From an uncultured Spirochaetales bacterium (GTDB lineage: Bacteria > Spirochaetota > Spirochaetia > Sphaerochaetales > Sphaerochaetaceae), in NCBI GenBank assembly GCA_949289305.1, contig CASENB010000024.1:1-64000 (forward strand): a DNA stretch of 64,000 bases, in the 5' to 3' direction. The notes beneath the pieces are model-generated. The model was not told the origin of the DNA. It worked only from the letters and a program-made list of their open reading frames with translations, and did no database searches. A program made the translations under genes and the position numbers. Positions 15,786-24,260 of this stretch are shown piece after piece. How positions within the stretch are numbered: the first letter of the stretch is position 1; every line of letters starts with the position of its first letter.

Positions 15786-18761
15786 TTGTCTCTATCTCTT
15801 TATGGCGAAAATCATATCAGGACGATAGACATCCTGTCTGAAATGGGGGGCTATGCTTATAATGCAGAGCAGAGAAAAGACGCAGATGACTTTTTATCTA
15901 AAGCCTATTCTTTAGCTAAAGATAATTTAGGCGAGAAGAATCATATTACTCTTACTTTAATGGATAGAATCGCTTTTACTTATAGGGACTGGAAGAAATA
16001 TAAAGAGGCATTTGATCTTGATAAGAGATGTTATGAATTGAAAAAGGAATTATTTGGAGAAGATGAAAAACGAACTCTTTGCACGCTTGCCAGTATTGCC
16101 ACAGATTATAATAACCTTGGCCTATATAACGAAGCTTTAGAAATAAATAAGGACTGCTATGAAAAAGCAGTAAAGAGGCTGGGAGAAGACCATCCGACAG
16201 CCATTTCATTCTTATCTGATTACGCTTCCTCTTTAGTCAACCTTGGAAAGTATAAAGACGGCTTGATTGTTCATATCAAGTGTTATGAAAATAGAAAGAA
16301 TACTTTAGGAGAGAGTCATCCAAGTACGATGAAATCATTACGTGATGTCTCTTATGACTATTACATGCTTGGAGAGTATAAAAATTCCTTTGATATTGAT
16401 TTAAAGACGTTAGAATTAAGAAAAGAGACGCTTGGCATAGATAATATTGAGACGGCAGATTCTTATAATGATATAGCAGCGGATTGCCGTATGTTGGGAG
16501 ATTATAGAAAGGCACTTGAAATGAGGACAAAGTGCTACGAAATAAAGAAGGAAGTCCTTGGAGAAAAACATCCTAATACGATTAAGGTCTTAAACAATAT
16601 TGCCTACGACTATTCTTATTTAGGCTTTTATAGTAAAAGTCTTGAGCTTCATGAGAAATGTCATGAGATATTATCATCGACTTTAGGAGAAAAGCATCCT
16701 ATTACGCTAAGTGCATATCGTGATGTTTCTTGTGATTACAGTAATCTTGGAGAATATAGGAAATCCCTTGATATCGATTTAAAGACGTTAGAATTAAGAA
16801 AAGAGACGCTTGGCATAGATAATATTGATACTGCAAATTCTTATGATGATATAGCAGCGGATTGCCGTATGTTAGGAGATTATAGAAAGGCACTTGAAAT
16901 GAGGAAGAAGTGCTATGAGATAAAAAAGGAAGTCCTTGGAGAAAAACATCCTGATACGATTAGTATTTTAAATAATATTGCATATGACTATTCTAATCTT
17001 TGTGAGTATGAAAAGAGCTTAGATCTCCATAATATTTGTTACGAATCCTTAAAGGCTACGTTAGGCGATAAACATCCAAAGACCATAAGCATATTAAATG
17101 ATATCGCATATGATCATATGTTGGTTAAGGATTTTGATAAAGAACTTGAACTGCAAGAACTCTGTTATAAGCAACGTTTAGAAGTTCTCGGGGAAAAACA
17201 TCCCGATACTATAAGTTCTTTAGGAAATATTGCTAATACATTGGGTATTTTAGGCGAATACAAAAAAGCAATTGAGACTATCACAAAATACTACAATCTC
17301 AGGAAAGAAATATTTGGAGAAAAACATCCTTTAACAATAGATGCAATAGCTGATACAGCCCTTAGTTATTTTATAGAGGGTGATTTCCAAAAGGCATTGG
17401 ATCTCTATGAAGAGTGTTACAAGTTAAGTAAAGAAATACTTGGGGAAAAACATCCGGATACTATAAAAGTTCTTTCTGATATTGCAGGTTGTTATGAAAA
17501 TTTAGGAAACTACGCAAAAGCAATGGATGAAGAGAAGAAGTGCTACGAAGAAAGATCTGAAGTTCTAGGCCCTATGCATCCTGATACTCTAGAGTCGATG
17601 AGTAGACTTGCAATGCGTTATTTAGATTTAGATGAATATGATAAGGCATTGGATCTTCACACTAAATGCTATGAATACAGCAAGAATGTTCTTGGTGAGA
17701 AACATCGCAATACTTTAGAAGTTTTAAAAAATATTGCGTATGACTATTCGCTTTTAGAAGATTATGAAAAAAGTCTTACTCTCTGCCTAGAGTGTTATAA
17801 GGATTTGAGAGAAACTGTGGGAGATAAAAATGCTAATACTAGCGGCATAATAATGCAACTTGGAGATGTCTACTTTGATTTAGAGCGATATGACGAAGCA
17901 TTAAATGCATATAAGAAAAGTTATGACTTATGGATGTCTTCCGTAGGACAAAACAGTACAGATACTCAAGATGTTATCAGGCTAATTTCAAAAACATATA
18001 GAAGGCTTGAAAAGTATGATGAAGCGTTAAAAATGGATTTGAAGCTTTATGAAATCGTTTCAAAGTCTGATGATGTAAATTTAAATTATCTCTTATCCGT
18101 CTTAGCTGGACTATCTCTTGATTATCATGGTCTTGAAAAGCATCAAGAAGAACTTAATATCGATTTGAAGAGACTTGCTGTAACAAGCGAACTATATGGA
18201 GAGAAGAGTTTAGAGGCAGCTGATGTGTATAGCGATGTTGCATACGATTATTCATTCTTTGATAAAGAAAAAGAGATTGAGGCTAGAAAAAAAGCATACG
18301 AGATAAGATCTTGTATTCTTGGAGATAATTCGGAAGAAACTCTAGATAGCCTATATATATTAATTCGCTCTTATGTTGACAATAATGACTACACAAAGGC
18401 ACTTGGACTTTATACGAAACATTATAATTCCCTTGTAAAAACTGGTGAAAATTCAGAAACGGTAATAAAAACTTTAATAGACATTGCAAAGTGCTACGAA
18501 GAAGTTAAAGACTATAAAAGTGCTTTAAGCGTTAACCAGGTGTTATATGAAAAGATTTCTTCTTTGCTTGGGCCAACACATATGGATACTGTTCATACTT
18601 TCATAAATATTATTTGGGATTACTTTTTCCTTGGCGACGATATTAAGGCGATCTCTTTATGCAATCAAGTGCTGTCATTAAAGTTTGAAGATGTAGCTAC
18701 ATATGATTTTGCAGTTGATTCAGTCATGTCTATTTTGGAATCATTGAGCAAAAAAGTATAA
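15786..18761 (+). CDS. Kinesin-light-chain-type TPR repeat protein, C-terminal part of the broken ATPase-TPR gene
   Basis: The open frame after the TAA at 15504-15506 runs without further stops to 18761. It consists almost entirely of about 20 TPR_12-type repeats of 42 residues with the consensus LGEKHPDT...L.NIA.DYS.LGEY.KALEL..KCYE. A possible start is TTG at 15786 or ATG at 15843; neither has a convincing ribosome site, which supports this being the rest of the upstream gene. Coding continues in frame between 15507 and 15786 as well. TPR arrays of this type mediate protein contacts and ligand sensing. A three-repeat block (126 codons) is duplicated at 16392-17008. Confidence 0.65.
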   Translation: MSLSLYGENHIRTIDILSEMGGYAYNAEQRKDADDFLSKAYSLAKDNLGEKNHITLTLMDRIAFTYRDWKKYKEAFDLDKRCYELKKELFGEDEKRTLCTLASIATDYNNLGLYNEALEINKDCYEKAVKRLGEDHPTAISFLSDYASSLVNLGKYKDGLIVHIKCYENRKNTLGESHPSTMKSLRDVSYDYYMLGEYKNSFDIDLKTLELRKETLGIDNIETADSYNDIAADCRMLGDYRKALEMRTKCYEIKKEVLGEKHPNTIKVLNNIAYDYSYLGFYSKSLELHEKCHEILSSTLGEKHPITLSAYRDVSCDYSNLGEYRKSLDIDLKTLELRKETLGIDNIDTANSYDDIAADCRMLGDYRKALEMRKKCYEIKKEVLGEKHPDTISILNNIAYDYSNLCEYEKSLDLHNICYESLKATLGDKHPKTISILNDIAYDHMLVKDFDKELELQELCYKQRLEVLGEKHPDTISSLGNIANTLGILGEYKKAIETITKYYNLRKEIFGEKHPLTIDAIADTALSYFIEGDFQKALDLYEECYKLSKEILGEKHPDTIKVLSDIAGCYENLGNYAKAMDEEKKCYEERSEVLGPMHPDTLESMSRLAMRYLDLDEYDKALDLHTKCYEYSKNVLGEKHRNTLEVLKNIAYDYSLLEDYEKSLTLCLECYKDLRETVGDKNANTSGIIMQLGDVYFDLERYDEALNAYKKSYDLWMSSVGQNSTDTQDVIRLISKTYRRLEKYDEALKMDLKLYEIVSKSDDVNLNYLLSVLAGLSLDYHGLEKHQEELNIDLKRLAVTSELYGEKSLEAADVYSDVAYDYSFFDKEKEIEARKKAYEIRSCILGDNSEETLDSLYILIRSYVDNNDYTKALGLYTKHYNSLVKTGENSETVIKTLIDIAKCYEEVKDYKSALSVNQVLYEKISSLLGPTHMDTVHTFINIIWDYFFLGDDIKAISLCNQVLSLKFEDVATYDFAVDSVMSILESLSKKV
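16392..17008 (+). repeat. Tandem duplication of three TPR units (378-bp period)
   Basis: The sequence from 16392 recurs from 16770 with very few changes for about 240 bases (both read GAT ATT/ATC GAT TTA AAG ACG TTA). The offset is 378 bases, that is 126 codons or exactly three 42-residue TPR repeats. Confidence 0.85.
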
Positions 18762-18800
18762 AGCATGAATTATGCGGGCTCTTGATTATCAATTGTAAAT

Positions 18801-18845
18801 AGAGAGGCCGAAGAGTGACGAAGGCAGCCTCTCTTTCTTTTCTTT
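18801..18845 (+). terminator. Intrinsic terminator after the TPR gene
   Basis: AGAGAGGC (18801-18808) pairs with GCCTCTCT (18827-18834), followed by TTCTTTTCTTTC. Confidence 0.75.
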
Positions 18846-18897
18846 CAAGTGCCATTGCATTATTATTAGAGAAGAAAATTTTGTTGGAGAGTCTAAA

Positions 18898-19818
18898 ATG
18901 GCTGAAGAAAAAGACGAGTTTGAACTTACGAATGAGCGCATACGCTCTCGTATGGATAAGATCGGAAGAAAGATAATGGTCATGAGCGGCAAAGGGGGAG
19001 TAGGCAAGACTACAGTTACCGTAAACCTTGCAAATGAACTAGCAGAGCTTGGCTGTAAAGTTGGCGTATTGGATGTAGATTTACACGGACCGAATGTTGC
19101 TAAGATGTTCGGCGTTGAAGGAGAGAGCCTCAGCAGTGCGGACGGGGTCTCGTTTTTGCCTGTTAAAGTTAAAGAGAACCTTTCTGTCATCTCGCTTGCT
19201 TTTGCTCTTGAAGATCCTGATGCTCCTGTTATATGGCGCGGCAGTATGAAGATGGGTGCAATCAGGCAGTTCTTAGCTGATGTGGAGTGGGGTGAATTGG
19301 ATTATCTTTTAATAGATACGCCTCCAGGAACTGGAGATGAGCAGCTCACAGTCTGTCAGGCTATTCCTGAGCTCACAGGAACTATCATAGTAACAACTCC
19401 TCAGGATGTTGCAGTTCTCGATGCAAGGAAGAGCGTGAATTTCTCAAGAAAACTAGGGGTTGCGATCCTTGGCGTAATAGAAAATATGAGCGGCCTGAAA
19501 TGTCCGCATTGCGGAAAAGAGATTCCAATATTCGGAAAAGGCGGCGGAGAGAGGATGTGCCTTGATATGCACGTGCCTTTCTTAGGTGCCGTTCCTATGG
19601 AAATCGATCTTCGCGAGGCAGAGGATGAAGGAAAGAACTGGATAACAGAGGGCGCTAGCCATCCATCTAGTCAAGCTCTTGCTGAGATCGCAAAGATAAT
19701 CAACGCAGGAACTGCATGCTCTACAAGTCGTGATACTTCATCTTTCGCAAAGCCTGCATCATGCAAGCCTTCATCTTGTGCGACCTGCACATTAAATTGT
19801 CCTTCAAGGAAGAAGTAA
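18898..19818 (+). CDS. Mrp/NBP35-family iron-sulfur cluster carrier ATPase
   Basis: A 306-residue P-loop ATPase of the Mrp/ApbC/NBP35 family. The deviant Walker [18 protein letters not shown] is near 30-46, followed by [16 protein letters not shown], the Walker B region [15 protein letters not shown] near 137-151 and the CxxC pair [12 protein letters not shown] near 200, which bridges a [4Fe-4S] cluster in the dimer. It carries and delivers iron-sulfur clusters in the cytosol. The C-terminus is an unusual Ser/Cys-rich tail (about 285-306) with [13 protein letters not shown], which may hold an extra metal site. The ATG has a TTGGAG ribosome site, and the stop overlaps the ATG of the Nudix gene by one base. 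Confidence 0.9.
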   Translation: MAEEKDEFELTNERIRSRMDKIGRKIMVMSGKGGVGKTTVTVNLANELAELGCKVGVLDVDLHGPNVAKMFGVEGESLSSADGVSFLPVKVKENLSVISLAFALEDPDAPVIWRGSMKMGAIRQFLADVEWGELDYLLIDTPPGTGDEQLTVCQAIPELTGTIIVTTPQDVAVLDARKSVNFSRKLGVAILGVIENMSGLKCPHCGKEIPIFGKGGGERMCLDMHVPFLGAVPMEIDLREAEDEGKNWITEGASHPSSQALAEIAKIINAGTACSTSRDTSSFAKPASCKPSSCATCTLNCPSRKK

Positions 19819-20432
19819 TGGATAAAAGTGAATTTAAAAAGCCAAGGGAGGCAGAAGACCTCCTTTGGACTGAAAAGTCAAGAAGTATTGAACTTCATAC
19901 GCCTATTTTCGATGTTATAAAGATCGACAGGGAAAACAAGGATAAGAATAAGAAAGGTTCGTTTGTCTCTTTAGACACTACGGATTGGATTGTTGTCATC
20001 CCATGGTTTAAAGGTGAAGATGGAGAACCGAGATTTATCATGGAACAGCAGTACAGGCACGGAAACTCATCCGTTACATGGGAGTTTCCTGGAGGACTTG
20101 TGGATGAGGGAGAGAATAGCCTTCATGCCGCAGAAAGGGAACTCCTTGAGGAGACTGGGTGCAAAGGCAAACTGACTCTTTTAGGAAATGTGTGTCCGAA
20201 TGCTGCTTTCATGTCAAACAGACAGAACTTCTATCTTGCTGAAGATTTAGAAAAGGTAGCAGGACAAAGTCTCGATGAGAATGAGGAGATCGATGTATTT
20301 TCGCTTCCTGTCGAAGAGGTTCTAGAGAAAATGGGTACCGGCATATATGATAACGGCACTATGATGATGGCTATCGGCTATTTCATGCGTTATGCTGAAA
20401 AACATCCTTATCTGAGAGGAAGAAAAGGTTAA
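19818..20432 (+). CDS. Nudix hydrolase, ADP-ribose pyrophosphatase-like
   Basis: A 204-residue Nudix protein. The Nudix box GGLVDEGENSLHAAERELLE is followed by ETG (about 95-117), matching GX5EX7REUXEEXGU. The flanking sequence (TWEFPGG before, YLAEDLEKV after) resembles ADP-ribose/NDP-sugar pyrophosphatases. It would cleave a nucleoside diphosphate linked to another moiety, using Mg2+. A longer frame opens at 19761 inside the preceding gene, but the ATG at 19818 forms a TAATG junction with the Mrp gene and is preceded by AGGAAGAAG, so I chose it. The exact substrate cannot be stated. Confidence 0.85.
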   Translation: MDKSEFKKPREAEDLLWTEKSRSIELHTPIFDVIKIDRENKDKNKKGSFVSLDTTDWIVVIPWFKGEDGEPRFIMEQQYRHGNSSVTWEFPGGLVDEGENSLHAAERELLEETGCKGKLTLLGNVCPNAAFMSNRQNFYLAEDLEKVAGQSLDENEEIDVFSLPVEEVLEKMGTGIYDNGTMMMAIGYFMRYAEKHPYLRGRKG

Positions 20433-20519
20433 GAACAGAGAAATTCTACCATAAGTACACTCAGAATTAAGAAATGCGTCTTACAATAAATATGTGAAAA
20501 ATTGCATTAGGAGTTGTTT

Positions 20520-21230
20520 ATGAAGAAGGCACTTATTTCACTTTTAGCTCTAGTCGTATTATTCACATCATGTTCTACAGTGGCTTCAAATACAGATAGC
20601 GGAACGATAAGCGTCAGCGGAAGTTCTACTATCTATATGGAACCTGATATGGCATCATTTACCGTTTCTGCGGAGGCAACCAAGGAAACAAGCGAAGAGG
20701 CTAGAGGCGAGACGGACAGGATAATAAATGAAGCTGTAAGCGTATTAACAGAAAAATACGGCGTCTCTGTTGATGATATTAAAACAAACTATCTTACATT
20801 AAGCCCTGAGTACTCTTATGTAGATAACCAAAGGGTCCTTGTCGGTCAGCGCGGATCCCAGAGCATAGATATCAGTTTAAGCGATATAAATCAAATTGGA
20901 CCTATTGTAGAGGATCTGGCAAAGATTAACGGCATATCTGTAGGTTCTATAACACTTGATAAGAAAGATAAGACAGCAGAGATAGAAGAAGCCAGAGTAC
21001 AGGCTGTACAGGATGCTCTTAAGAAGGCAGAGACATATGCTAACGCTCTTGGTAAAGAAGTCGGAGATGTTGTTGCATTAAATGACTCAAGTTCTCCAGT
21101 TCCTTATAATAAGGGATTAAGGGTTGAAGCAACGGCATTTGCAGCAGCAGATCAGTCATATTCGACTAATTTCTACAGCTACGATTTGACGCTATCAGAT
21201 AACGTTAACTTAATTATTGAAATTCAGTGA
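20520..21230 (+). CDS. SIMPL-domain (DUF541) lipoprotein
   Basis: A 236-residue exported protein. Residues 1-18 form a lipoprotein signal (MKKALISLLALVVLFTSCS) with lipobox LFTSC. The mature part matches the SIMPL domain: ISVSGSSTIYMEPDMASFTV near the start, a central YSYVDNQRVLVGQRGSQSI block, and the conserved EEARVQAVQDALKKAETYA near 160 before ALGKEVGDVVAL. The family is linked to oxidative stress defence and membrane stability but has no defined enzyme activity. The ATG at 20520 follows TAGGAG; the in-frame TTG six bases earlier is less likely. A terminator follows. Confidence 0.85.
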   Translation: MKKALISLLALVVLFTSCSTVASNTDSGTISVSGSSTIYMEPDMASFTVSAEATKETSEEARGETDRIINEAVSVLTEKYGVSVDDIKTNYLTLSPEYSYVDNQRVLVGQRGSQSIDISLSDINQIGPIVEDLAKINGISVGSITLDKKDKTAEIEEARVQAVQDALKKAETYANALGKEVGDVVALNDSSSPVPYNKGLRVEATAFAAADQSYSTNFYSYDLTLSDNVNLIIEIQ

Positions 21231-21237
21231 ACATATT

Positions 21238-21275
21238 AAAAGCTCCATCTATCTTTTTGAGGGTGGAGCTTTTTG
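21238..21275 (+). terminator. Strong intrinsic terminator
   Basis: AAAAGCTCCA (21238-21247) pairs with TGGAGCTTTT (21264-21273) with a short T-run. It ends the SIMPL lipoprotein gene eight bases after its stop. Confidence 0.85.
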
Positions 21276-21351
21276 TAGAAACTAGTAATCATATTCCCTT
21301 CAGCAATATAAGCGTCAATTATTATTTAAGAAGTACAACCAATATCCATAA

Positions 21352-21399
21352 GTTTGCTTTTTCGTGCAAAATATTAAAAATAATGTTTGCTTTTTCGTG
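21352..21399 (+). repeat. 15-bp direct repeat, 33-bp spacing, upstream of the DprA-like gene
   Basis: GTTTGCTTTTTCGTG occurs at 21352-21366 and 21385-21399. The 33-bp offset is about three helical turns, so the copies lie on one DNA face, about 110 bp upstream of the predicted promoter. It may be an operator. Confidence 0.5.
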
Positions 21400-21507
21400 A
21401 TCATAAAATAATATTCGATTCTAAGTTTGAACTCTAGAAAGTTTTAAAGCTAAAAAGAACCTCTTCTCATTAAAAAGTTATACAACTCTTTTTATTCTAA
21501 AATTATC

Positions 21508-21537
21508 TTGGGAATTTTTTTAATACAAATGTATAAT
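21508..21537 (+). promoter_or_regulatory. Promoter of the DprA-like/PRTase operon
   Basis: TTGGGA (21508-21513), an 18-base spacer and consensus TATAAT (21532-21537). Transcription would start close to the TTG at 21546. Confidence 0.55.
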
Positions 21538-21545
21538 ATTAAGGG

Positions 21546-22793
21546 TTGACAATTTTAAACCCTTGTAAGAATAATGTTCTTATGGATGTTGATGTTTCTA
21601 GGCTGAGTCAAGAATTATTATTTTCTAAAGAAGCTGCTGCTTATCTTGGAATTTCTGTTCAGAGATTAATGAAGCTTACAAAAGATGGAAAAATAAAACC
21701 TTTAAAGAAAAATGCATCAGGTACGATATACCATATATCTGAATTGGATGCGAGAAAAAAAGAATTATCTATTTTTGATGAGTTTTGGGAATCTTCTACT
21801 AATATGGAAATAATGGCATTTGATCTTTCTTCCGCCACTTGCAGGGAAGCATTAAATTTTGCAATAGTGATGAACATTTTAAAAATAAGTGAGAAAAGGG
21901 CTTCTCTGCTTTTTGATTCCTTGCCTCAGGAGCTTGTTTCTTCTTACATGAGCGATTCCTTTTTAGATTGGACTTCTGTGTTAAAAGTTAATGAAGATGA
22001 ATTAAGGAGAGCATATGATTTTGCTTTTTCTAAGTTTTCCTACTTAAAAAAGGGTGATGGAATAATAAAACGTGGAGATATTGATTATCCAGAGATGTTA
22101 TTAGCAACAGAAGAGGCTCCAAGGTTCTTGTATGTAAGAGGAAACAAAACATTGCTCCATGACAATAGGACTGTAGCGTTAGTTGGAAGTAGGATGGCTA
22201 GTGACGAAGGTAAAGATAATACTAGGCGTGTTGCTGAAAACCTAGGTAGAAATGGAATAATTATTGTTTCTGGTCTTGCAAAAGGCATAGATGTAGTTGC
22301 GCATAAAACAGCTCTAAGTAAAGGATATAATACTATTGCGGTAATAGGAACCAATATTAATCAATACTATCCAGCTGAAAATAAAGATGTGCAATTAGAG
22401 ATTGAAGAAAAAGGATTGGTGGTCTCTCAGTTCTCTCCTGCTACAAAGACTGAAAGGTGGTTTTTCCCGTTACGTGATGGCGTTATGAGCGGATTATCTC
22501 AGGCTACTGTTATAATGGAGGCTGGAGAGACTTCTGGAGCTTTGAAACAGGCTACGTTTGCTTTAAAACAGAAGAGGCTTGTATTAATACCACAAAATGC
22601 TTTTTTAATTAAATCAATTACATGGCCTGCTAAGCTTGTAGAAAAAGGTGCCATATGCGTAAAGAGCCCTAAAGAAATAATAGATCAATTATCAAGAAAG
22701 AAAGTTTTCAAAAAGAAAGAATATGAAGAAAATTTAGATCTTTTTGATTTGAACTTAAATGATATCGTTGTTTGTGATAATGAGGAGAATTAA
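21546..22793 (+). CDS. DprA/Smf-like protein with N-terminal helix-turn-helix; ShosA-like
   Basis: Up to 415 residues. An excisionase/MerR-like helix-turn-helix sits at about 24-70 (FSKEAAAYLGISVQRLMKL ... IYHISELDA). A helical region follows, then a DprA/Smf Rossmann fold from about 195 (VALVGSRMASDEGK, IVSGLAKGIDVVAHKTAL, AVIGTNINQYYPAEN, MEAGETSGALKQA). Classical DprA loads RecA on DNA during transformation. Here the fusion to a DNA-binding domain and the overlapping phosphoribosyltransferase gene match the ShosTA toxin/antitoxin and defence module, where the DprA homologue is the antitoxin. The start is uncertain: TTG at 21546 lies at the predicted transcription start, while ATG at 21582 is the first ATG. 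Its stop overlaps the next ATG (TAATG). Confidence 0.75.
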   Translation: MTILNPCKNNVLMDVDVSRLSQELLFSKEAAAYLGISVQRLMKLTKDGKIKPLKKNASGTIYHISELDARKKELSIFDEFWESSTNMEIMAFDLSSATCREALNFAIVMNILKISEKRASLLFDSLPQELVSSYMSDSFLDWTSVLKVNEDELRRAYDFAFSKFSYLKKGDGIIKRGDIDYPEMLLATEEAPRFLYVRGNKTLLHDNRTVALVGSRMASDEGKDNTRRVAENLGRNGIIIVSGLAKGIDVVAHKTALSKGYNTIAVIGTNINQYYPAENKDVQLEIEEKGLVVSQFSPATKTERWFFPLRDGVMSGLSQATVIMEAGETSGALKQATFALKQKRLVLIPQNAFLIKSITWPAKLVEKGAICVKSPKEIIDQLSRKKVFKKKEYEENLDLFDLNLNDIVVCDNEEN

Positions 22794-24037
22794 TGTTATT
22801 CGATAATTCTCTCTTAAAGATATTTGTTTTTTATATTGACGATTACATTGCAAGGGATACAAATGAGATAAACAATTTGTTAGCATTTGCCAATATTCAT
22901 CATTGTATTATTTTGACAGAAAATGGCTCACTTTATCATGGTATGCAAAATGAAAATATTGAAATAAGAGAGTGGAACTTTTCTCTTCCTAACTATTATT
23001 TCCAGTGTGAAATTATGAGAGAAAATAATGTTAAACTGGAATCTATTGCATACATTTCAGATCATTTGGATTTTTTAAACAATGCTAAAGGTTTATTATC
23101 ATGCACTGTATTGTTATCATTGAATAAGATATTCGAATTTAATAGAGAGGCATCTTTTATACCAGATTTATTAGTGCCTGATATAAATTCTCTGGAAATG
23201 ATATTAAAAGAAAGGTCTTATGGCTTTATTGGAGAGATAGCAATCTCTAAAATAAAAAGTCCGAAGGGTAGGATTATTGTTTGCAGAAATACAGAGATGG
23301 ATTATTTGTTGGTATCTGCAGGTCGTTATTATGGTATTCAACATTATCTTTCACTTTTCAGTACTTATTCTTCTGCCATAAGATTAAATAAGAGTTCTAG
23401 AAGTAAATTATTTGGTTCTTTTAATGAGATTTTTTCTAACATATTTATTGCGGAAATAAAAGCAGTGATGAAAAATAAAAAATCTTGCGATATAAATCTT
23501 TGTAGCGTGCCTGATAAACTAAGTAAAAATACAGGGGATAAATTTGCTGTTGTAAGAAATGAAATATGCAAGACTTTACGTATAAAAGACATAACTCCAA
23601 GGTTTAAATGTATAAGAGATTACACAGACCAGAAATCTGTTTCCGGATATGATAGAGCAGCTAATGTAAAAAATGCCTTTTCTTATGATGGTTCTTTAAA
23701 AGATAAAACTATTTTGTTAATCGACGATATAGTAACAACAGGCGCTACAATGTCTGAATGCGTTAAAGTTTTAAAAGAAAAAGGGGCGAAGAATGTAATT
23801 GGGATTTCTTTGGCAATCAATCAAATTGCATGTGATAATATATTCCATCATTTGCCATTTTTTGATCTTTGCAATAGTTGCAGAATTTTATTTAATTCGA
23901 ATGATTTAAAGCCTTTTTATACATCATTGAAGTCTAAAAGTTTTAATAAAGCAAAGAATAATATATTGAAAGAGTTTAATAAAGAATTCTTAAAAAATAA
24001 TTATTCCAATAATTCTCATGATAATGAATTTTTTTGA
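22793..24037 (+). CDS. Phosphoribosyltransferase-domain protein; ShosT-like
   Basis: A 414-residue protein with a C-terminal type I phosphoribosyltransferase domain. The PRPP-binding loop is TILLIDDIVTTGATMSE near 303-319, preceded by a ComF-like SGYDRAANVKNAF near 284. The N-terminal 250 residues are not recognisable and contain few conserved features. A GAGGAG ribosome site lies in the end of the DprA-like gene, and the ATG overlaps its stop. In ShosTA modules the PRTase protein is the toxin that is restrained by the DprA homologue. A competence-type ComF function is an alternative, since ComF and DprA are both transformation proteins, but ComF is about 230 residues with zinc cysteines that are absent at the N-terminus here. 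Confidence 0.7.
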   Translation: MLFDNSLLKIFVFYIDDYIARDTNEINNLLAFANIHHCIILTENGSLYHGMQNENIEIREWNFSLPNYYFQCEIMRENNVKLESIAYISDHLDFLNNAKGLLSCTVLLSLNKIFEFNREASFIPDLLVPDINSLEMILKERSYGFIGEIAISKIKSPKGRIIVCRNTEMDYLLVSAGRYYGIQHYLSLFSTYSSAIRLNKSSRSKLFGSFNEIFSNIFIAEIKAVMKNKKSCDINLCSVPDKLSKNTGDKFAVVRNEICKTLRIKDITPRFKCIRDYTDQKSVSGYDRAANVKNAFSYDGSLKDKTILLIDDIVTTGATMSECVKVLKEKGAKNVIGISLAINQIACDNIFHHLPFFDLCNSCRILFNSNDLKPFYTSLKSKSFNKAKNNILKEFNKEFLKNNYSNNSHDNEFF

Positions 24038-24100
24038 TGCATGAGTGTATATTTACACTATGCTTTGATAATAGATTGCAAACAGTATAATCTTTGTTTA

Positions 24101-24125
24101 TCACATAAAAATGTGAATGTTTTTT
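24101..24125 (+). terminator. Terminator after the DprA-like/PRTase operon
   Basis: TCACAT (24101-24106) pairs with ATGTGA (24111-24116) over an AAAA loop, followed by ATG and six T residues. Confidence 0.5.
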
Positions 24126-24223
24126 CGCATATGCTTAATAATATAAGGACAAAGGTAATATTTGTTTACCTGTTTCTTCCATATTCAGCTATAAAACCAT
24201 GTAGAATAGTTTAAAATTGATTT

Positions 24224-24260
24224 TGGCTTCGATTATAAAAACATATCGAAGCCATTCTTA
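24224..24260. terminator. Strong terminator between convergent genes
   Basis: TGGCTTCGAT (24224-24233) pairs perfectly with ATCGAAGCCA (24245-24254). It is preceded by AAAATTGATTT and followed by TTCTTATC, so it can serve both strands. It adjoins the stop of the Wzi-like gene at 24261. Confidence 0.7.

Noticed and set aside
22793..24037. Competence protein ComF
   Set aside because: The protein is about 180 residues too long and lacks the N-terminal zinc cysteines; the overlap with a helix-turn-helix DprA-like gene fits a ShosTA-type module better.
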